A stretch of 47,691 bases of DNA from Clostridia bacterium (GCA_017407325.1 JAFQWV010000016.1:1-47691); one strand, 5' to 3'. Shown: positions 7,768 through 16,757, counted from the first letter of the stretch. Program-made: numbers and translations. The notes: generated by a model from the letters alone, not told the origin.

Positions 7768-8763
7768 TTATTTGCAAAGACCGAGCTTGATTATTCTTTC
7801 TGCAATTTGAACGGCGTTTGCTGCTGCGCCTTTTCTGATGTTATCTGCAACGCACCAAAGGTTGATACCACTTTCAACTGAGAAGTCTTGGCGAATTCTG
7901 CCTACCCAAACGCTATCGTTTCCGTTAGCGTCTAAAACGGTAGGGAATAATCCGTTTTTAGTGTCGTCTTTAACGATTACGTTTTCAGCATTTCTCAATA
8001 CTTCCATTACGCTTTCGCGGGTGACAGGTTTTTCAAATTCAATATTGATAGATTCGCTGTGTCCGTTAAATACAGGAACGCGAACGGTGGTTGCCGTAAT
8101 CTTTAAGTCAGGGCGATGTAAGATTTTTCTCGTTTCCTTAATCATCTTTTCTTCTTCTTTAGTGTATCCGTCATCTAAAAATACGTCGATTTGTGGAATA
8201 CAGTTAGAGAAAATCTGAACAGGGAATTTTTTAGGTGCTTCGCCCTTAATTCCGTTTTCTAAGTCAGAATATCCTGCAACGCCTGCGCCAGAAACTGCTT
8301 GGTAAGTAGAGTAAACTACGCGCTTAATTCTGAACGCTTCGTCAAGTGGCTTTAAAACGAGCATAGCTTGAATCGTAGAGCAGTTAGGGTTTGCGATAAT
8401 ACCGTTGTGCTTTAAGATGTCGTCTTCGTTTACTTCAGGAACGACGAGTGGTACTTCGTCGTGCATACGCCATGCGCTTGAGTTATCAACGACGATTGCG
8501 CCTTCGCGTTTAAAAATTGGTGCGTACTCTAAACTTACAGAACCACCGGCCGAGAAAAGAGCAATGTCAATTTTCTTTCCAACGATGTTTTCTTCTTTAA
8601 GTTCGATAACCGTATAATCTTTACCTAATAAAGTAACGGTCGAGCCTGCGCTTTTGCTTGAAGCGTACATATAGTAATTTTCAACGTTGAGTTTCTTTTC
8701 TTCTAAAACTTCAATAAATTTTCTGCCGACCATACCGGTACAGCCAACTACTGCAATATTCAT
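7768..8763 (-). CDS. asd: Aspartate-semialdehyde dehydrogenase
   Basis: 331 residues from the ATG at 8763, chosen over an in-frame start 10 codons upstream because AAGGTGA sits at the right distance and MNIAVVGCTGMVGR is the typical start. NADP-binding GCTGMVG, the catalytic cysteine in NPNCSTIQ (about residue 127), the histidine region (FNGHSESINIEF) and the RPDLKITATTVRVPV strand are all present. It converts aspartyl phosphate to aspartate semialdehyde, the branch point to lysine/diaminopimelate, methionine and threonine. It is followed by dapB. A good promoter lies at 8824-8796. Confidence 0.95.
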   Translation of the reverse strand: MNIAVVGCTGMVGRKFIEVLEEKKLNVENYYMYASSKSAGSTVTLLGKDYTVIELKEENIVGKKIDIALFSAGGSVSLEYAPIFKREGAIVVDNSSAWRMHDEVPLVVPEVNEDDILKHNGIIANPNCSTIQAMLVLKPLDEAFRIKRVVYSTYQAVSGAGVAGYSDLENGIKGEAPKKFPVQIFSNCIPQIDVFLDDGYTKEEEKMIKETRKILHRPDLKITATTVRVPVFNGHSESINIEFEKPVTRESVMEVLRNAENVIVKDDTKNGLFPTVLDANGNDSVWVGRIRQDFSVESGINLWCVADNIRKGAAANAVQIAERIIKLGLCK

Positions 8764-8795
8764 TTTTTTCACCTTTTTAATTAAGTTTTTCAAAA

Positions 8796-8824
8796 ATTAT
8801 ATCACAAGAAAAATTAAAATGCAA
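8796..8824 (-). promoter_or_regulatory. Sigma-A promoter for asd-dapB
   Basis: Minus strand: -35 TTGCAT (8824-8819), 17-base spacer, -10 TATAAT (8801-8796), ending 32 bases before the asd ATG. Confidence 0.65.
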
Positions 8825-8894
8825 AGTTTTTTAGCGCAATGGCTTAAATTTAATTGTAAATATTTTGAAATTAGTTTATTATATATCTTGGGCG

Positions 8895-8924
8895 AATTTG
8901 TCCAAAGTTCAATTTTGGCAAATT
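8895..8924. repeat. Near-perfect inverted repeat in the divergent asd / membrane-protein gap
   Basis: AATTTGTCCAAA is followed by a spacer and TTTTGGCAAATT, complementary except for one missing base. It lies 44 bases before the plus-strand gene at 8968 and 71 bases upstream of the asd -35. Operator-like in form; no regulator is identifiable. Confidence 0.4.
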
Positions 8925-8967
8925 TTCTAAACTATTATGATTGTAAAAAAACTAAAAGAGAGATATT

Positions 8968-10173
8968 ATGGCTAAGAAAAAAAGTTTATTTTCAGAACTA
9001 GTTCAAAAAAGGGCACTTGACGACAGAAGGTTTACAACCTTAAACGCATCGCGTTGGTCGTTTGGCTATCAAGTGTTCAGGGCGCATATCGGTAAGATTA
9101 TTATCCTTAACTTTTTAATGCTTCTATCGAGCGCGCTTCTGATTTATTTACTTATCGAACTTTACGCAAGAATTCAGCTCGGACTTGGCTCTGCGCCGTT
9201 TTCAGCAAACTTAGGTTTTGGTTACATGCCGTACACGAAACTTGAAGGCTTAGAAAGTTCAACCGTTTTGTCGGCTAGCTTAATTTTCTGTTATTGGCTT
9301 CCGGTTGCGGGAATTTTACTAGGCTTTGGCTTTAGTGGTGGAATGTACGTTATGCGTAATCTTTTATACCTTGAAGAAGTTAAAGCTGTTAAAGATTTCT
9401 TTTTAGGTATTAAGAAAAATTGGCAGGTAGTAATTTTAACCGTTTTATACACTGTAATTTTGGGCGTATGTATCGGCGGTATTTCATATTCTAATTACTA
9501 TATCTCGCTAAACGGTGGATCTTCTATTCACACTTTTGCAAAAGTCGTTTGCATTATTGCAATCGTTTTGTTTACGCTGATGTTTTTAAACGGCTCGGTT
9601 ATGATGACGACTTACAAGGTTAAGTTCTTCGGGCTTATTAAAAATTCCTTCTTAGTATCCGTTATCCTAATTCCACTACACGCGTTTATGTTATTTATCG
9701 CGTTAATACCTGTACTCATTTGTTTCTTAGGTCAAATATTTATGACGGTAGGACTTGTGTTTATGCTTGCATTCGGACTTTCCTTTTTCTTATTAGTTTG
9801 GACAAACTATTCACACTGGATATACGAAAAATTCTTGTCTGGAGCAGAGGTTAACGAACCTAAAAAAGCACCTAAAACTCAAGAACAAAAAGAACAGGAT
9901 AAGGCGAACAAAGAACAGCTTAAAGCGCAAGAAAAGGTCGCTTCAAAAATTCAACTTGCAGTTAAGCCTTTAGAAGAAGGCGATCCTGACGTTAGATCGC
10001 TTCCATCAATTTTCACAATTGAAGATATTGAAGCAGTTGAAAATAGCAAAAAAGCAATGCAAGCTGACAGCGACAGTTACGCTGAAAATTTAAAGAAAGA
10101 AAACCCAAACCTTGCAAAAACTCAACCCGAACAAAAAGCAGAAAACAATAAAAAATATTCTAAGAAAAAATAA
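8968..10173 (+). CDS. Membrane protein with charged C-terminal tail, YesL/DUF624-like
   Basis: 401 residues. About six hydrophobic helices occupy residues 35-285. The third region reads GMYVMRNLLYLEEVKAVKDF followed by FLGIKKNW, an arrangement also seen in the YesL/DUF624 family of small membrane proteins; this likeness is by eye only. Residues from about 300 on are hydrophilic and rich in Lys, Glu and Gln (KAPKTQEQKEQDKANKEQLK), probably a disordered or coiled cytoplasmic tail. There is no signal peptide; the cytoplasmic N-terminus is basic. It is divergent from asd. Its role is unknown. A weak Shine-Dalgarno (AAGAGAG) precedes the ATG. Confidence 0.6.
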   Translation: MAKKKSLFSELVQKRALDDRRFTTLNASRWSFGYQVFRAHIGKIIILNFLMLLSSALLIYLLIELYARIQLGLGSAPFSANLGFGYMPYTKLEGLESSTVLSASLIFCYWLPVAGILLGFGFSGGMYVMRNLLYLEEVKAVKDFFLGIKKNWQVVILTVLYTVILGVCIGGISYSNYYISLNGGSSIHTFAKVVCIIAIVLFTLMFLNGSVMMTTYKVKFFGLIKNSFLVSVILIPLHAFMLFIALIPVLICFLGQIFMTVGLVFMLAFGLSFFLLVWTNYSHWIYEKFLSGAEVNEPKKAPKTQEQKEQDKANKEQLKAQEKVASKIQLAVKPLEEGDPDVRSLPSIFTIEDIEAVENSKKAMQADSDSYAENLKKENPNLAKTQPEQKAENNKKYSKKK

Positions 10174-10182
10174 AAAACAGTG

Positions 10183-10196
10183 ATAATCGACCTATA
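10183..10196 (+). repeat. Copy 3 of the motif ATAATCGACNTATA
   Basis: Reads ATAATCGACCTATA, 9 bases after the stop of the membrane-protein gene. It overlaps the left arm of the inverted repeat at 10188-10231. Confidence 0.6.
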
Positions 10197-10231
10197 CGAT
10201 AGTATTTTTTAAATGCTAAAGTATAGGTTCG
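10188..10231. repeat. Inverted repeat between two genes
   Basis: CGACCTATAC and GTATAGGTTCG pair with one bulge across a 23-base AT-rich loop that contains TTTTTT. It could be a weak terminator for the upstream gene or a leader structure for the methyltransferase gene, whose ATG is 20 bases downstream. Confidence 0.4.
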
Positions 10232-10250
10232 GCTATATATTGGGGATTTT

Positions 10251-10988
10251 ATGGCAAAGGCTTACGGCGCTTTATCTAAAGTTTACGAATATCTCATTTT
10301 AGATAGCGATTACAATTTATGGGCAGAATATATCGTCAGCCACTTAAACGCACTCGGCGTTAAAAGGGGAGATAGCGGTATTGACTGCGCTTGTGGTAGT
10401 GGCTTTTTTACACGCGCATTAAAAAGTGCCGGGTACGACGTTTTAGGTGTAGATTTGTCTTTAGAAATGTTAACTGAAGCTAAAAATCTTTCACAAAAAC
10501 AAGGGCTAAATATTCAGTTTTTACAAATGAATATTGTAAACTTAAAAAGTTTTAAAAAGGTCGATTTTCTTACCGTTATTAACGATGCTATAAATTATAT
10601 CGAGCCAAAAGATATTTTAAAAACTTTTAAGAGCTTTTACTCTAATTTAAACTCTCAAGGCGTGCTCGTTTTCGATATTTCAAGCGAGTACAAAATCAAA
10701 AATATTTTAGGGAATAATCTTTTTGGCGAAGACACGGAAGATTGCTCGTATATGTGGTTTAACTCGCAAGGTGACGGCTTTGTCGATATGGATATCGTTC
10801 TCTTTTTAAAAGAAGGGGATAAATACGTTAAAAAAGAAGAAAGTCACCGTCAATTTTCTCATAGCCTTGATTTTATCTTGGAAAACCTTGAAAAAGCAGG
10901 CTTTAAAGACGTATCTTATACGGCGCACTTAGGAAAAGAATTAAAATCTGACAGCGAAAGAATAGTTTTTACCGCTAGAAAGGGGTAA
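10251..10988 (+). CDS. Class I SAM-dependent methyltransferase, small-molecule type
   Basis: 245 residues with a Methyltransf_25-like fold. Motif I is DCACGSGFFTRALKSAGYDV (about residues 44-63), followed by the acidic GVDLS at the end of beta-2, QMNI before beta-4 and VINDAINYI as motif IV. The beta-rich insertion near the end (YMWFNSQGDGFVDMDIVLFL) is common in methyltransferases of this YodH/CypM-like group. The substrate cannot be inferred. It lies directly upstream of hslO with a 3-base gap, so the two are co-transcribed. Confidence 0.75.
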   Translation: MAKAYGALSKVYEYLILDSDYNLWAEYIVSHLNALGVKRGDSGIDCACGSGFFTRALKSAGYDVLGVDLSLEMLTEAKNLSQKQGLNIQFLQMNIVNLKSFKKVDFLTVINDAINYIEPKDILKTFKSFYSNLNSQGVLVFDISSEYKIKNILGNNLFGEDTEDCSYMWFNSQGDGFVDMDIVLFLKEGDKYVKKEESHRQFSHSLDFILENLEKAGFKDVSYTAHLGKELKSDSERIVFTARKG

Positions 10989-10991
10989 TTT

Positions 10992-11855
10992 ATGGGCAGA
11001 ATTTATAAAGCTTTAATGTTTAACGACGAAATTTCCGTTTCTTTATTAGAAACTACGGATATCGTAAATCAAGCAATTGAATATCATAATCTTACGCCTG
11101 TTTGTGCGGCGGCACTCGGTAGAACGCTTACTGTTTGCTCGTTTATGTCAACGTCACTTAAAAATAATAACGACTCGCTAACCGTAACTATAAGTGGTGA
11201 CGGACCTTGTGGGCATATCGTTGCATGCGCAGATTCTGACAACACCGTTCGCGGTTACGTCGACAATCCACAAGTTGATATTCCGTTAAAGGAAAACGGA
11301 AAGCTTGACGTTGGGGCGTGCGTTGGTAAAGGAAGTATCGCCGTCATTAAAAATATGGGCTTAAAAGAGCCGTGGCGTGGAAGCTGTCCAATAGTCAGTG
11401 GAGAAATTGGTGAAGATTTTTCTGCATATTACACATACTCAGAACAGCAGCCTACTGCAATCTCGGTAGGTGTTAAGATTGGTCGCGACCTAAAGTGTAT
11501 CGCAAGCGGTGGGCTTATTATTCAACCACTTCCGTTTGCAAGTGAAGAAAGTATTCTTAAGTGCGAAGAGCTTTTGTCTCATTTTGGCGCGATAAGCACT
11601 CTTATTGAAACGATAGGTTTTGACGGAATTATCGAAAAATACTTTAAAGATATTAAATTTGATAAATACGAAACAAGTTATAACTGCAAGTGTTCAAAAG
11701 ATAGAATCGACCGTGTAGTTTTAACTTTAGGGAAAGACGAACTTTATAAAATTTGCGCCGAAGAAGGAAAAGTGCAGGTTACGTGCCATTTCTGTTCGAA
11801 AGCGTACGATTACCAAAAGAAGGATATTGATATACTATTAAGTGAAAATGGATGA
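10992..11855 (+). CDS. hslO: Hsp33, redox-activated chaperone holdase
   Basis: 287 residues, normal for Hsp33. The C-terminal zinc site is complete: Cys232 and Cys234 (CKC) plus Cys265 and Cys268 (CHFC). The domain before it has the family signatures ALGRTLTVCSFMS and GKGSIAVIKNMG. Under oxidative stress the zinc is lost and the unfolded C-terminus exposes a client-binding surface. In an anaerobe this would protect proteins during oxygen exposure. The stop overlaps the start of the TPR gene, so expression is coupled. Confidence 0.93.
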   Translation: MGRIYKALMFNDEISVSLLETTDIVNQAIEYHNLTPVCAAALGRTLTVCSFMSTSLKNNNDSLTVTISGDGPCGHIVACADSDNTVRGYVDNPQVDIPLKENGKLDVGACVGKGSIAVIKNMGLKEPWRGSCPIVSGEIGEDFSAYYTYSEQQPTAISVGVKIGRDLKCIASGGLIIQPLPFASEESILKCEELLSHFGAISTLIETIGFDGIIEKYFKDIKFDKYETSYNCKCSKDRIDRVVLTLGKDELYKICAEEGKVQVTCHFCSKAYDYQKKDIDILLSENG

Positions 11856-13518
11856 AGCAAAAATACTTCAATTTAATAATTCTGACGAAGGACTTTTAGA
11901 CCTTGCCGAAGCTCGCAGAAAATCGGGCAATTTAGACGGCGCACTCTCTACTTTGTTTTATCTTCAAGAGCGTGGAGTGCGTTTAATCGACTTATACGCC
12001 GAGATTGCACTTTGTTTTATGGAGCTTGGCTTAAACACTCACGCTGTAAAATATTGGTTTAAGTATATGGCGTATGCGCCAAAGGCTAAACTTGGAAGGG
12101 TGTATAATGCGCTCGGTGCGTGCTTTTATTATCTTGGAAATTACGGTATGAGTGGCTATTATTTTGAAAAGCAGCTATCCATTGATACCGACCGTGAATA
12201 CGAGTTCGACCATATTATGATGGATTACTACGACAGCGTTTGCGAAATGACTAAGCCAGATTTTTATATTTGCTATCCACCAAAAATGGTTAAAACGGAT
12301 ATAATTTTAGATGAGGCGGAAAGACTTTTTGACGAAAGAAGATTTTCTGACGCGATTGACAAATTTTCTCAAATTCCAGAAAATGACGATAGCTTTTCCG
12401 ACACTCAGTTAAGAATTTCAGCGTGCTATCTTTATCAGGGAAAGTTCGATTTGGCAGTCTTGACGGTTAAAGAGCTTATCGAAAAAGACGAAACTAACAA
12501 AAAAGCAATTATCAATATGCTGGGGCTTTTGGCGACTATCGGTAAGCGTGAAGATATTGACAAATACCTTGAAATGGCAGAAAAACTTGAGTTTACCAGC
12601 GCGGACGAGTGCTATAAGCTTGCGACCGTTTACTGCGACGCTAAAAATGACGAGAAAGCAAAATTTTATCTGGAAAAGGCTGTTTCAGACGATTATTACG
12701 ACATTAACGCAAATTTTTTACTTGCTATGGTCTATTATAATCTTAAAGATTTCGCTAGTAGCAGAAAGAAATTTTCGCTGTGCTACCGACTAACTAAAAG
12801 CGTAATTGCAAAATACTATTTAAAGCTTTTGGATAAAGTCGAAAACGGTGGCGAGTTTAAACCGATTTACTATGTTTTCAACGTTCAAAAAGAAGAAGAA
12901 AAAAAGAATAACGATTTAATAAAATCTATAATCAAAAACGGCAAAAAGACTTTAAAATCAACGGACAAAAACGACGTTTTAGACCTGCTCGACTGGTCGC
13001 TTGCGATAGAGAGCGATTTAATAGAACCACTTGCATCTTCAATTTTAGAAGTGGGTGGGGTGGTTTATAGAAAATATTTTATTGACAAGCTTTTAGACCC
13101 GTTCGTAAGCGACGATTTAAAGAGCTTAGTTATATCTAAGCTTGTCGAAAAGGGCTACGATAAAAAAGTTGGACTAACTTTTGGGGCGTTTTTTACAAGA
13201 TTACAACTTTTAAAAGCAGAATTTGATAAAGAGAAAAACGAGCTTTTTACCCGTGCTTACGCACTTGCATTCGGTAAAATTGCTCCTATCGAGCCTGATT
13301 TTGGTTATAAAATAAGAGACGGCGCTTATAAGCTTTATTATGAACTTAAGGAAAACGGAAACTTGAGAAAAATTTCCGACCTTAACGCGCTTGCAGGCGC
13401 TATTGCAATATATTCTGGACAAAAATTATCTAAAAAACGTTCGCTTATTGCAAACTATTTTTATACTCAACCTGTAGATATTAAAAGGGTTATAGACCTT
13501 GCGAAGGAACAAAAATGA
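11848..13518 (+). CDS. Tetratricopeptide-repeat protein
   Basis: About 556 residues from the ATG at 11848; a GTG two codons earlier (11842) is an alternative, and both overlap the end of hslO. TPR-like helix pairs run through the first 330 residues (LAEARRKSGNLDGALSTLFY; IALCFMELGLNTHAVKYWFK; LGACFYYLGNYGMSGYYFEK; CYLYQGKFDLAVLTVKELIE). The second half is helical, Lys/Asp-rich and without clear repeats. No signal peptide, membrane helix or enzyme motif is seen. It is probably a cytoplasmic scaffold. It overlaps the next gene by 4 bases, so the TPR protein and the two small proteins after it likely act together. Confidence 0.75.
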   Translation: MDEAKILQFNNSDEGLLDLAEARRKSGNLDGALSTLFYLQERGVRLIDLYAEIALCFMELGLNTHAVKYWFKYMAYAPKAKLGRVYNALGACFYYLGNYGMSGYYFEKQLSIDTDREYEFDHIMMDYYDSVCEMTKPDFYICYPPKMVKTDIILDEAERLFDERRFSDAIDKFSQIPENDDSFSDTQLRISACYLYQGKFDLAVLTVKELIEKDETNKKAIINMLGLLATIGKREDIDKYLEMAEKLEFTSADECYKLATVYCDAKNDEKAKFYLEKAVSDDYYDINANFLLAMVYYNLKDFASSRKKFSLCYRLTKSVIAKYYLKLLDKVENGGEFKPIYYVFNVQKEEEKKNNDLIKSIIKNGKKTLKSTDKNDVLDLLDWSLAIESDLIEPLASSILEVGGVVYRKYFIDKLLDPFVSDDLKSLVISKLVEKGYDKKVGLTFGAFFTRLQLLKAEFDKEKNELFTRAYALAFGKIAPIEPDFGYKIRDGAYKLYYELKENGNLRKISDLNALAGAIAIYSGQKLSKKRSLIANYFYTQPVDIKRVIDLAKEQK

Positions 13519-14315
13519 AAATAATAAATTTTGATGCGCTTTACGACGTTTTCGTTAAAGAATTTATAAGCGCGAAAAAAGGAAAGTATACCGAAAGTGA
13601 GCTTGAAGACCTTCAGCCAAAGCTTTACGAAAAGTTTTCAAGCTTGAAAATTAAAAATATCGGAAACCTTACTCCAAGCGAGTATTACGACAGTCAAAAA
13701 GATAAACTTTTAGATATTTTAAAAGAACATATCCGTCGCGAAATCAGTATTAACGACTTTTTACTGTCTGCACTTTCTAAGCATATATCAGAAGATATTT
13801 TAATAGAAAATCTTAACGAAAATTTCAGCAGTGAATATCTTCTTGCAATTATCACAGTATTGTCCATTAAAGGTAGTAAAAAGGCGATTAATCGCTATAT
13901 AGACCTACTTTTTGTTAAAAATTTAGATAAAGAAACGGAAGATGCGCTTGTAGAACTTCTAAAAGATGAAGCAGATATCGTTGCAAAATATCTAAACGAA
14001 AAGTTGGCAGATTTTTACCCAAACAGTATTTGCGAGGTTTTATCTTATTGCGTAAATGAAAAAAGCGTAGCAAGTAAAATTTTACAAAAAGAGTTTGAAA
14101 AGAATCTTGATAAAATTCCAGAATACGTTTCGTATATAGTAAAACTTGACGACGAGAGTGCGCTTGATATTTTATATAAAGCTATTGAAAGCGAAGAAAT
14201 TTCGTATATAGATTTTAAAGAGCTTAAACTTGCTATCGAAGCGTTAGGGGGGTATTACGAAAAAGAAAGAGATTTCTCTTTTGATAAAAATTATAAGCTT
14301 TTAAAAGGTGAGTAA
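13515..14315 (+). CDS. Hypothetical acidic helical protein
   Basis: 266 residues, not recognised. The sequence is almost entirely predicted helix and rich in Glu, Asp, Lys and Leu, with short helix-turn-helix units (LLAIITVLSIKGSKKAINRY; EDALVELLKDEADIVAKYLN) that could form a HEAT-like solenoid. No catalytic motif, signal peptide or membrane span is visible. It overlaps the TPR gene by 4 bases and the next gene by one base, a tightly coupled trio suggesting a shared complex. Confidence 0.6.
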   Translation: MKIINFDALYDVFVKEFISAKKGKYTESELEDLQPKLYEKFSSLKIKNIGNLTPSEYYDSQKDKLLDILKEHIRREISINDFLLSALSKHISEDILIENLNENFSSEYLLAIITVLSIKGSKKAINRYIDLLFVKNLDKETEDALVELLKDEADIVAKYLNEKLADFYPNSICEVLSYCVNEKSVASKILQKEFEKNLDKIPEYVSYIVKLDDESALDILYKAIESEEISYIDFKELKLAIEALGGYYEKERDFSFDKNYKLLKGE

Positions 14316-14845
14316 TGTTTTATTTTGATTTAGAACTTAATGAAGAATTTGAGACGGACTTAGAACAAAGCAAATTTTTTGGTGAAATTTCCCTTCCTGA
14401 AAGATTTTTGTCTAGTGACGAGTTTTCGCCCGACGAGATGTTCGTCTGTCAGATAAATTTGTCGGAAGTTAGACTTTATTTTAAAGATTTTTTACTTCCG
14501 TCAGTTGGTAGACTTTTGTTTTTTATCGACTTAAAAAAGAAAAGACCTATCGTTCGGTATATCAACGAAGAGTGCGAGGCGTACACGTCATTTAACGACG
14601 ATTTAGATTTTGATATTGATTATTCAGAAGAACTGACGCTATCTTTTTCAGATAAGTCAGATTACACGGCTGGAGAAATGTTATTTTCTGATGAAAAGTG
14701 CGACGGACTTGTTTGTCTTTTAAAGGTTTATCACTTTTTGGACGAACCGCTTTTACCACTTGACGGCTCGGCGTATTTTTTGATTGACGAAAGCGATTTA
14801 AGAAGGTTTGATTTTTCTAATATAAAATTAAAAATAATTAAGTAG
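14315..14845 (+). CDS. DUF1963/YwqG-like protein, short form
   Basis: 176 residues. The pattern MFVCQINLSEV ... LLPSVGRLLFFIDL ... VCLLKVYHFLDEPLLPLDGS, then AYFLIDESDLRRFDFSNIKL matches the order of conserved segments in YwqG-type (DUF1963) proteins. There the last segment is a G-x-x-x-FFI strand followed by a D-x-S-N turn. YwqG relatives are usually near 260 residues, so about a third is missing, mainly at the N-terminus. No function is established for the family. The assignment is by remembered family pattern and moderate. Confidence 0.5.
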   Translation: MFYFDLELNEEFETDLEQSKFFGEISLPERFLSSDEFSPDEMFVCQINLSEVRLYFKDFLLPSVGRLLFFIDLKKKRPIVRYINEECEAYTSFNDDLDFDIDYSEELTLSFSDKSDYTAGEMLFSDEKCDGLVCLLKVYHFLDEPLLPLDGSAYFLIDESDLRRFDFSNIKLKIIK

Positions 14846-14854
14846 GGGGGAATT

Positions 14855-15778
14855 ATGGAATACGTTTTAAGAACTTTTGACGTAGTGAAAAAATATAAAA
14901 ATCACTATGCTTTAAATAAAGTAAATATGAACGTGCAAAAGGGCGATATCTACGGTTTCGTTGGCGAGAACGGTTCGGGTAAAACTACGATTATCCGTCT
15001 TATTTGCGGACTTATCGCTCAAAACGAAGGAAGTTTTGAACTTTTTGGCGTCAAATATAATTCTAGCGACATACATAAAGTCAGAGAAAAATTAGGCGCG
15101 ATTGTAGAGTCTCCTTCAATTTACGCTAATATGTCTGCAAAAGACAATTTAAAAATGCAAAGCGTGTTAATCGGAGTAAATTCCGAAGAAAAAATTAAAG
15201 AAGTTTTAGAATACGTCGGGCTTAGTGAACTTTACGACAGTCCTAAAAAAGCTGGCGACTTTTCGCTCGGTATGCGCCAAAGGCTTGGTATTGCAATGGC
15301 ACTTATCGGCGAGCCTGAATTTATCATTTTAGACGAGCCTATGAACGGCTTAGACCCACAAGGAATCGTCGAAATTCGCGAGCTTATTTTAAAGCTTAAT
15401 AACGAAAAAGGCATTACGTTTTTAATTTCTTCGCATATTCTAACCGAACTTGCGCTCGTTGCGACTAAGTACGGCATTATCTCTAAAGGTAGAATTATCA
15501 AAGAAATAACGGCAGAAGAACTTAGAAACGAGTGTAGACAAAGTACGGAAATTAAAGCTGAAAACTTGCGCGCGCTGACTAAAGCAGTTGAAGGCAAACT
15601 TGACGGCTATGAAATTACGCTCGTTCCAAACGGCATCAAGATTTTTGGCGAAATTGACCTAAGCAGCGTGTTAAAATTAATAATTGACGCGGGTGTTAAA
15701 ATTACTTCAGTAAACTCAAGTTCGTTTAGCATTGAAGATTATTATTTATCAATAATAGGGGGCGTAAAAAATGATTAG
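14855..15778 (+). CDS. ABC transporter ATP-binding protein, BcrA/lantibiotic-immunity type
   Basis: 307 residues. Walker A is GENGSGKTT (37-45), the signature is FSLGMRQRLGIAMAL, Walker B is FIILDEPMNGLDPQG and the switch His is in SSHILTELA. The roughly 90-residue C-terminal extension (RALTKAVEGKLDGYEITLVP onwards) is typical of BcrA/NatA-like ATPases paired with ABC-2 permeases. It powers export, or removal from the membrane, of a peptide, lipid or drug. It overlaps its permease by 8 bases. Strong Shine-Dalgarno (AGGGGGG). No antibiotic specificity can be claimed. Confidence 0.9.
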   Translation: MEYVLRTFDVVKKYKNHYALNKVNMNVQKGDIYGFVGENGSGKTTIIRLICGLIAQNEGSFELFGVKYNSSDIHKVREKLGAIVESPSIYANMSAKDNLKMQSVLIGVNSEEKIKEVLEYVGLSELYDSPKKAGDFSLGMRQRLGIAMALIGEPEFIILDEPMNGLDPQGIVEIRELILKLNNEKGITFLISSHILTELALVATKYGIISKGRIIKEITAEELRNECRQSTEIKAENLRALTKAVEGKLDGYEITLVPNGIKIFGEIDLSSVLKLIIDAGVKITSVNSSSFSIEDYYLSIIGGVKND

Positions 15779-16586
15779 TTTATTAAAAACAGACCTTAAG
15801 CGCATCTTAAAAGATAAATTATTTATGATAGCCCTTATTATTGCGGTAGTTTTATCTTGCACGACTCCGTTACTTTACAAAATAATGCCGGTAGAAGGCA
15901 TGGAAGAAATGCTTGGTGCGTTTGGTATTAATATGACGGGAAAAAGCGTTTTCTTTCAATGCTTTTCGCCAAGTAGTGACGCGGGACTTATCGTTCCAAT
16001 ACTTATCGGCATAATTTTATTTAAAGATTATTCGTACGGTACGATAAGAAATAAAATAATAATCGGAAAGAAAAGAAGTTCAATTTACTTTTCGTCGTTT
16101 ATCGCAACTTCTATTACGATTTGCGCAATCATTTTAATTCAAGCAATCTTAGCGTTATTGCTTTCATTAATTTTCTTTAACTATCAGCAAACGCCTTTTA
16201 CGGGCGCTGACTTTGGCTATTTAATGCTATCCGTGCTATTTGAAATTTTAGTTTATATCTTAATTTCTGCACTAATTTGTTTTTTGTGTGTTTGGGCAAA
16301 AAATTTAGGGCTGATAATCGTTGGCTACGTAGGCGTTTCTATGCTATTTTCAATTATAGGTGGTGTTATAATGGGCGTTTTATTTGTGACGGATATGGCT
16401 GGAAAAGAGATTAACAAATTTTTAGAAATTTTATCAAATATCAATATATTTACTTCAAATTTAATAGGCTCGGGAACGACTTATACACTTGAAAATTTAT
16501 TATATATTCTACTTCCGATAATCTTCGGAACGGCAATCCTCACGGCATTATCAATAATACTTTTCAACAAAAAAGATATTAAATAA
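15771..16586 (+). CDS. ABC-2 type permease partner
   Basis: 271 residues with six hydrophobic helices (about 18-38, 70-88, 110-138, 150-175, 180-210, 245-265), the layout of ABC2_membrane_5-like permeases. It has the usual FKDYSYGTIRNKIIIGKKRS segment after helix 2. Its start lies within the end of the ATPase gene (8-base overlap), which fixes the pairing. It forms the membrane channel of the exporter; its cargo is unknown. The two genes have no dedicated extra subunit nearby, so a two-component exporter is inferred. Confidence 0.8.
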   Translation: MISLLKTDLKRILKDKLFMIALIIAVVLSCTTPLLYKIMPVEGMEEMLGAFGINMTGKSVFFQCFSPSSDAGLIVPILIGIILFKDYSYGTIRNKIIIGKKRSSIYFSSFIATSITICAIILIQAILALLLSLIFFNYQQTPFTGADFGYLMLSVLFEILVYILISALICFLCVWAKNLGLIIVGYVGVSMLFSIIGGVIMGVLFVTDMAGKEINKFLEILSNINIFTSNLIGSGTTYTLENLLYILLPIIFGTAILTALSIILFNKKDIK

Positions 16587-16610
16587 TTTTATTTTAAACA
16601 AAATAAATAG

Positions 16611-16639
16611 TTGCGCTTAACAAAAATATATGATATCAT
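16611..16639 (+). promoter_or_regulatory. Promoter of the tRNA-Glu gene
   Basis: -35 TTGCGC (16611-16616), 17-base spacer, -10 TATCAT (16634-16639), 19 bases before the mature tRNA 5' end. Confidence 0.6.
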
Positions 16640-16658
16640 ATTTACGTTAAGCGTTGAC

Positions 16659-16733
16659 GGCCTCATGGTCAAGCGGTTAAGACGCCGCCCTCTCACGGCG
16701 GAATCAGGGGTTCGATTCCCCTTGGGGCTACCA
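16659..16733 (+). tRNA. tRNA-Glu (anticodon CTC)
   Basis: 75 bases including an encoded CCA. The acceptor arm GGCCTCA pairs with TGGGGCT, with G-T pairs at the first and fifth positions. The anticodon stem CCGCC/GGCGG holds the loop CTCTCAC, giving anticodon CTC. The T arm is GGGG-TTCGATT-CCCC. D-loop elements (GGTCAAGCGGTTAAGAC) are standard for Glu. It reads GAG codons. Confidence 0.95.
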
Positions 16734-16757
16734 ATATACATTCGCTGTCGTTTTTTG

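Noticed and set aside
14855-16586. A bacitracin or lantibiotic resistance locus
   Set aside because: The ATPase belongs to the BcrA-like group, but no immunity peptide, UppP or BceRS-type regulator lies nearby, so no specificity is supported.
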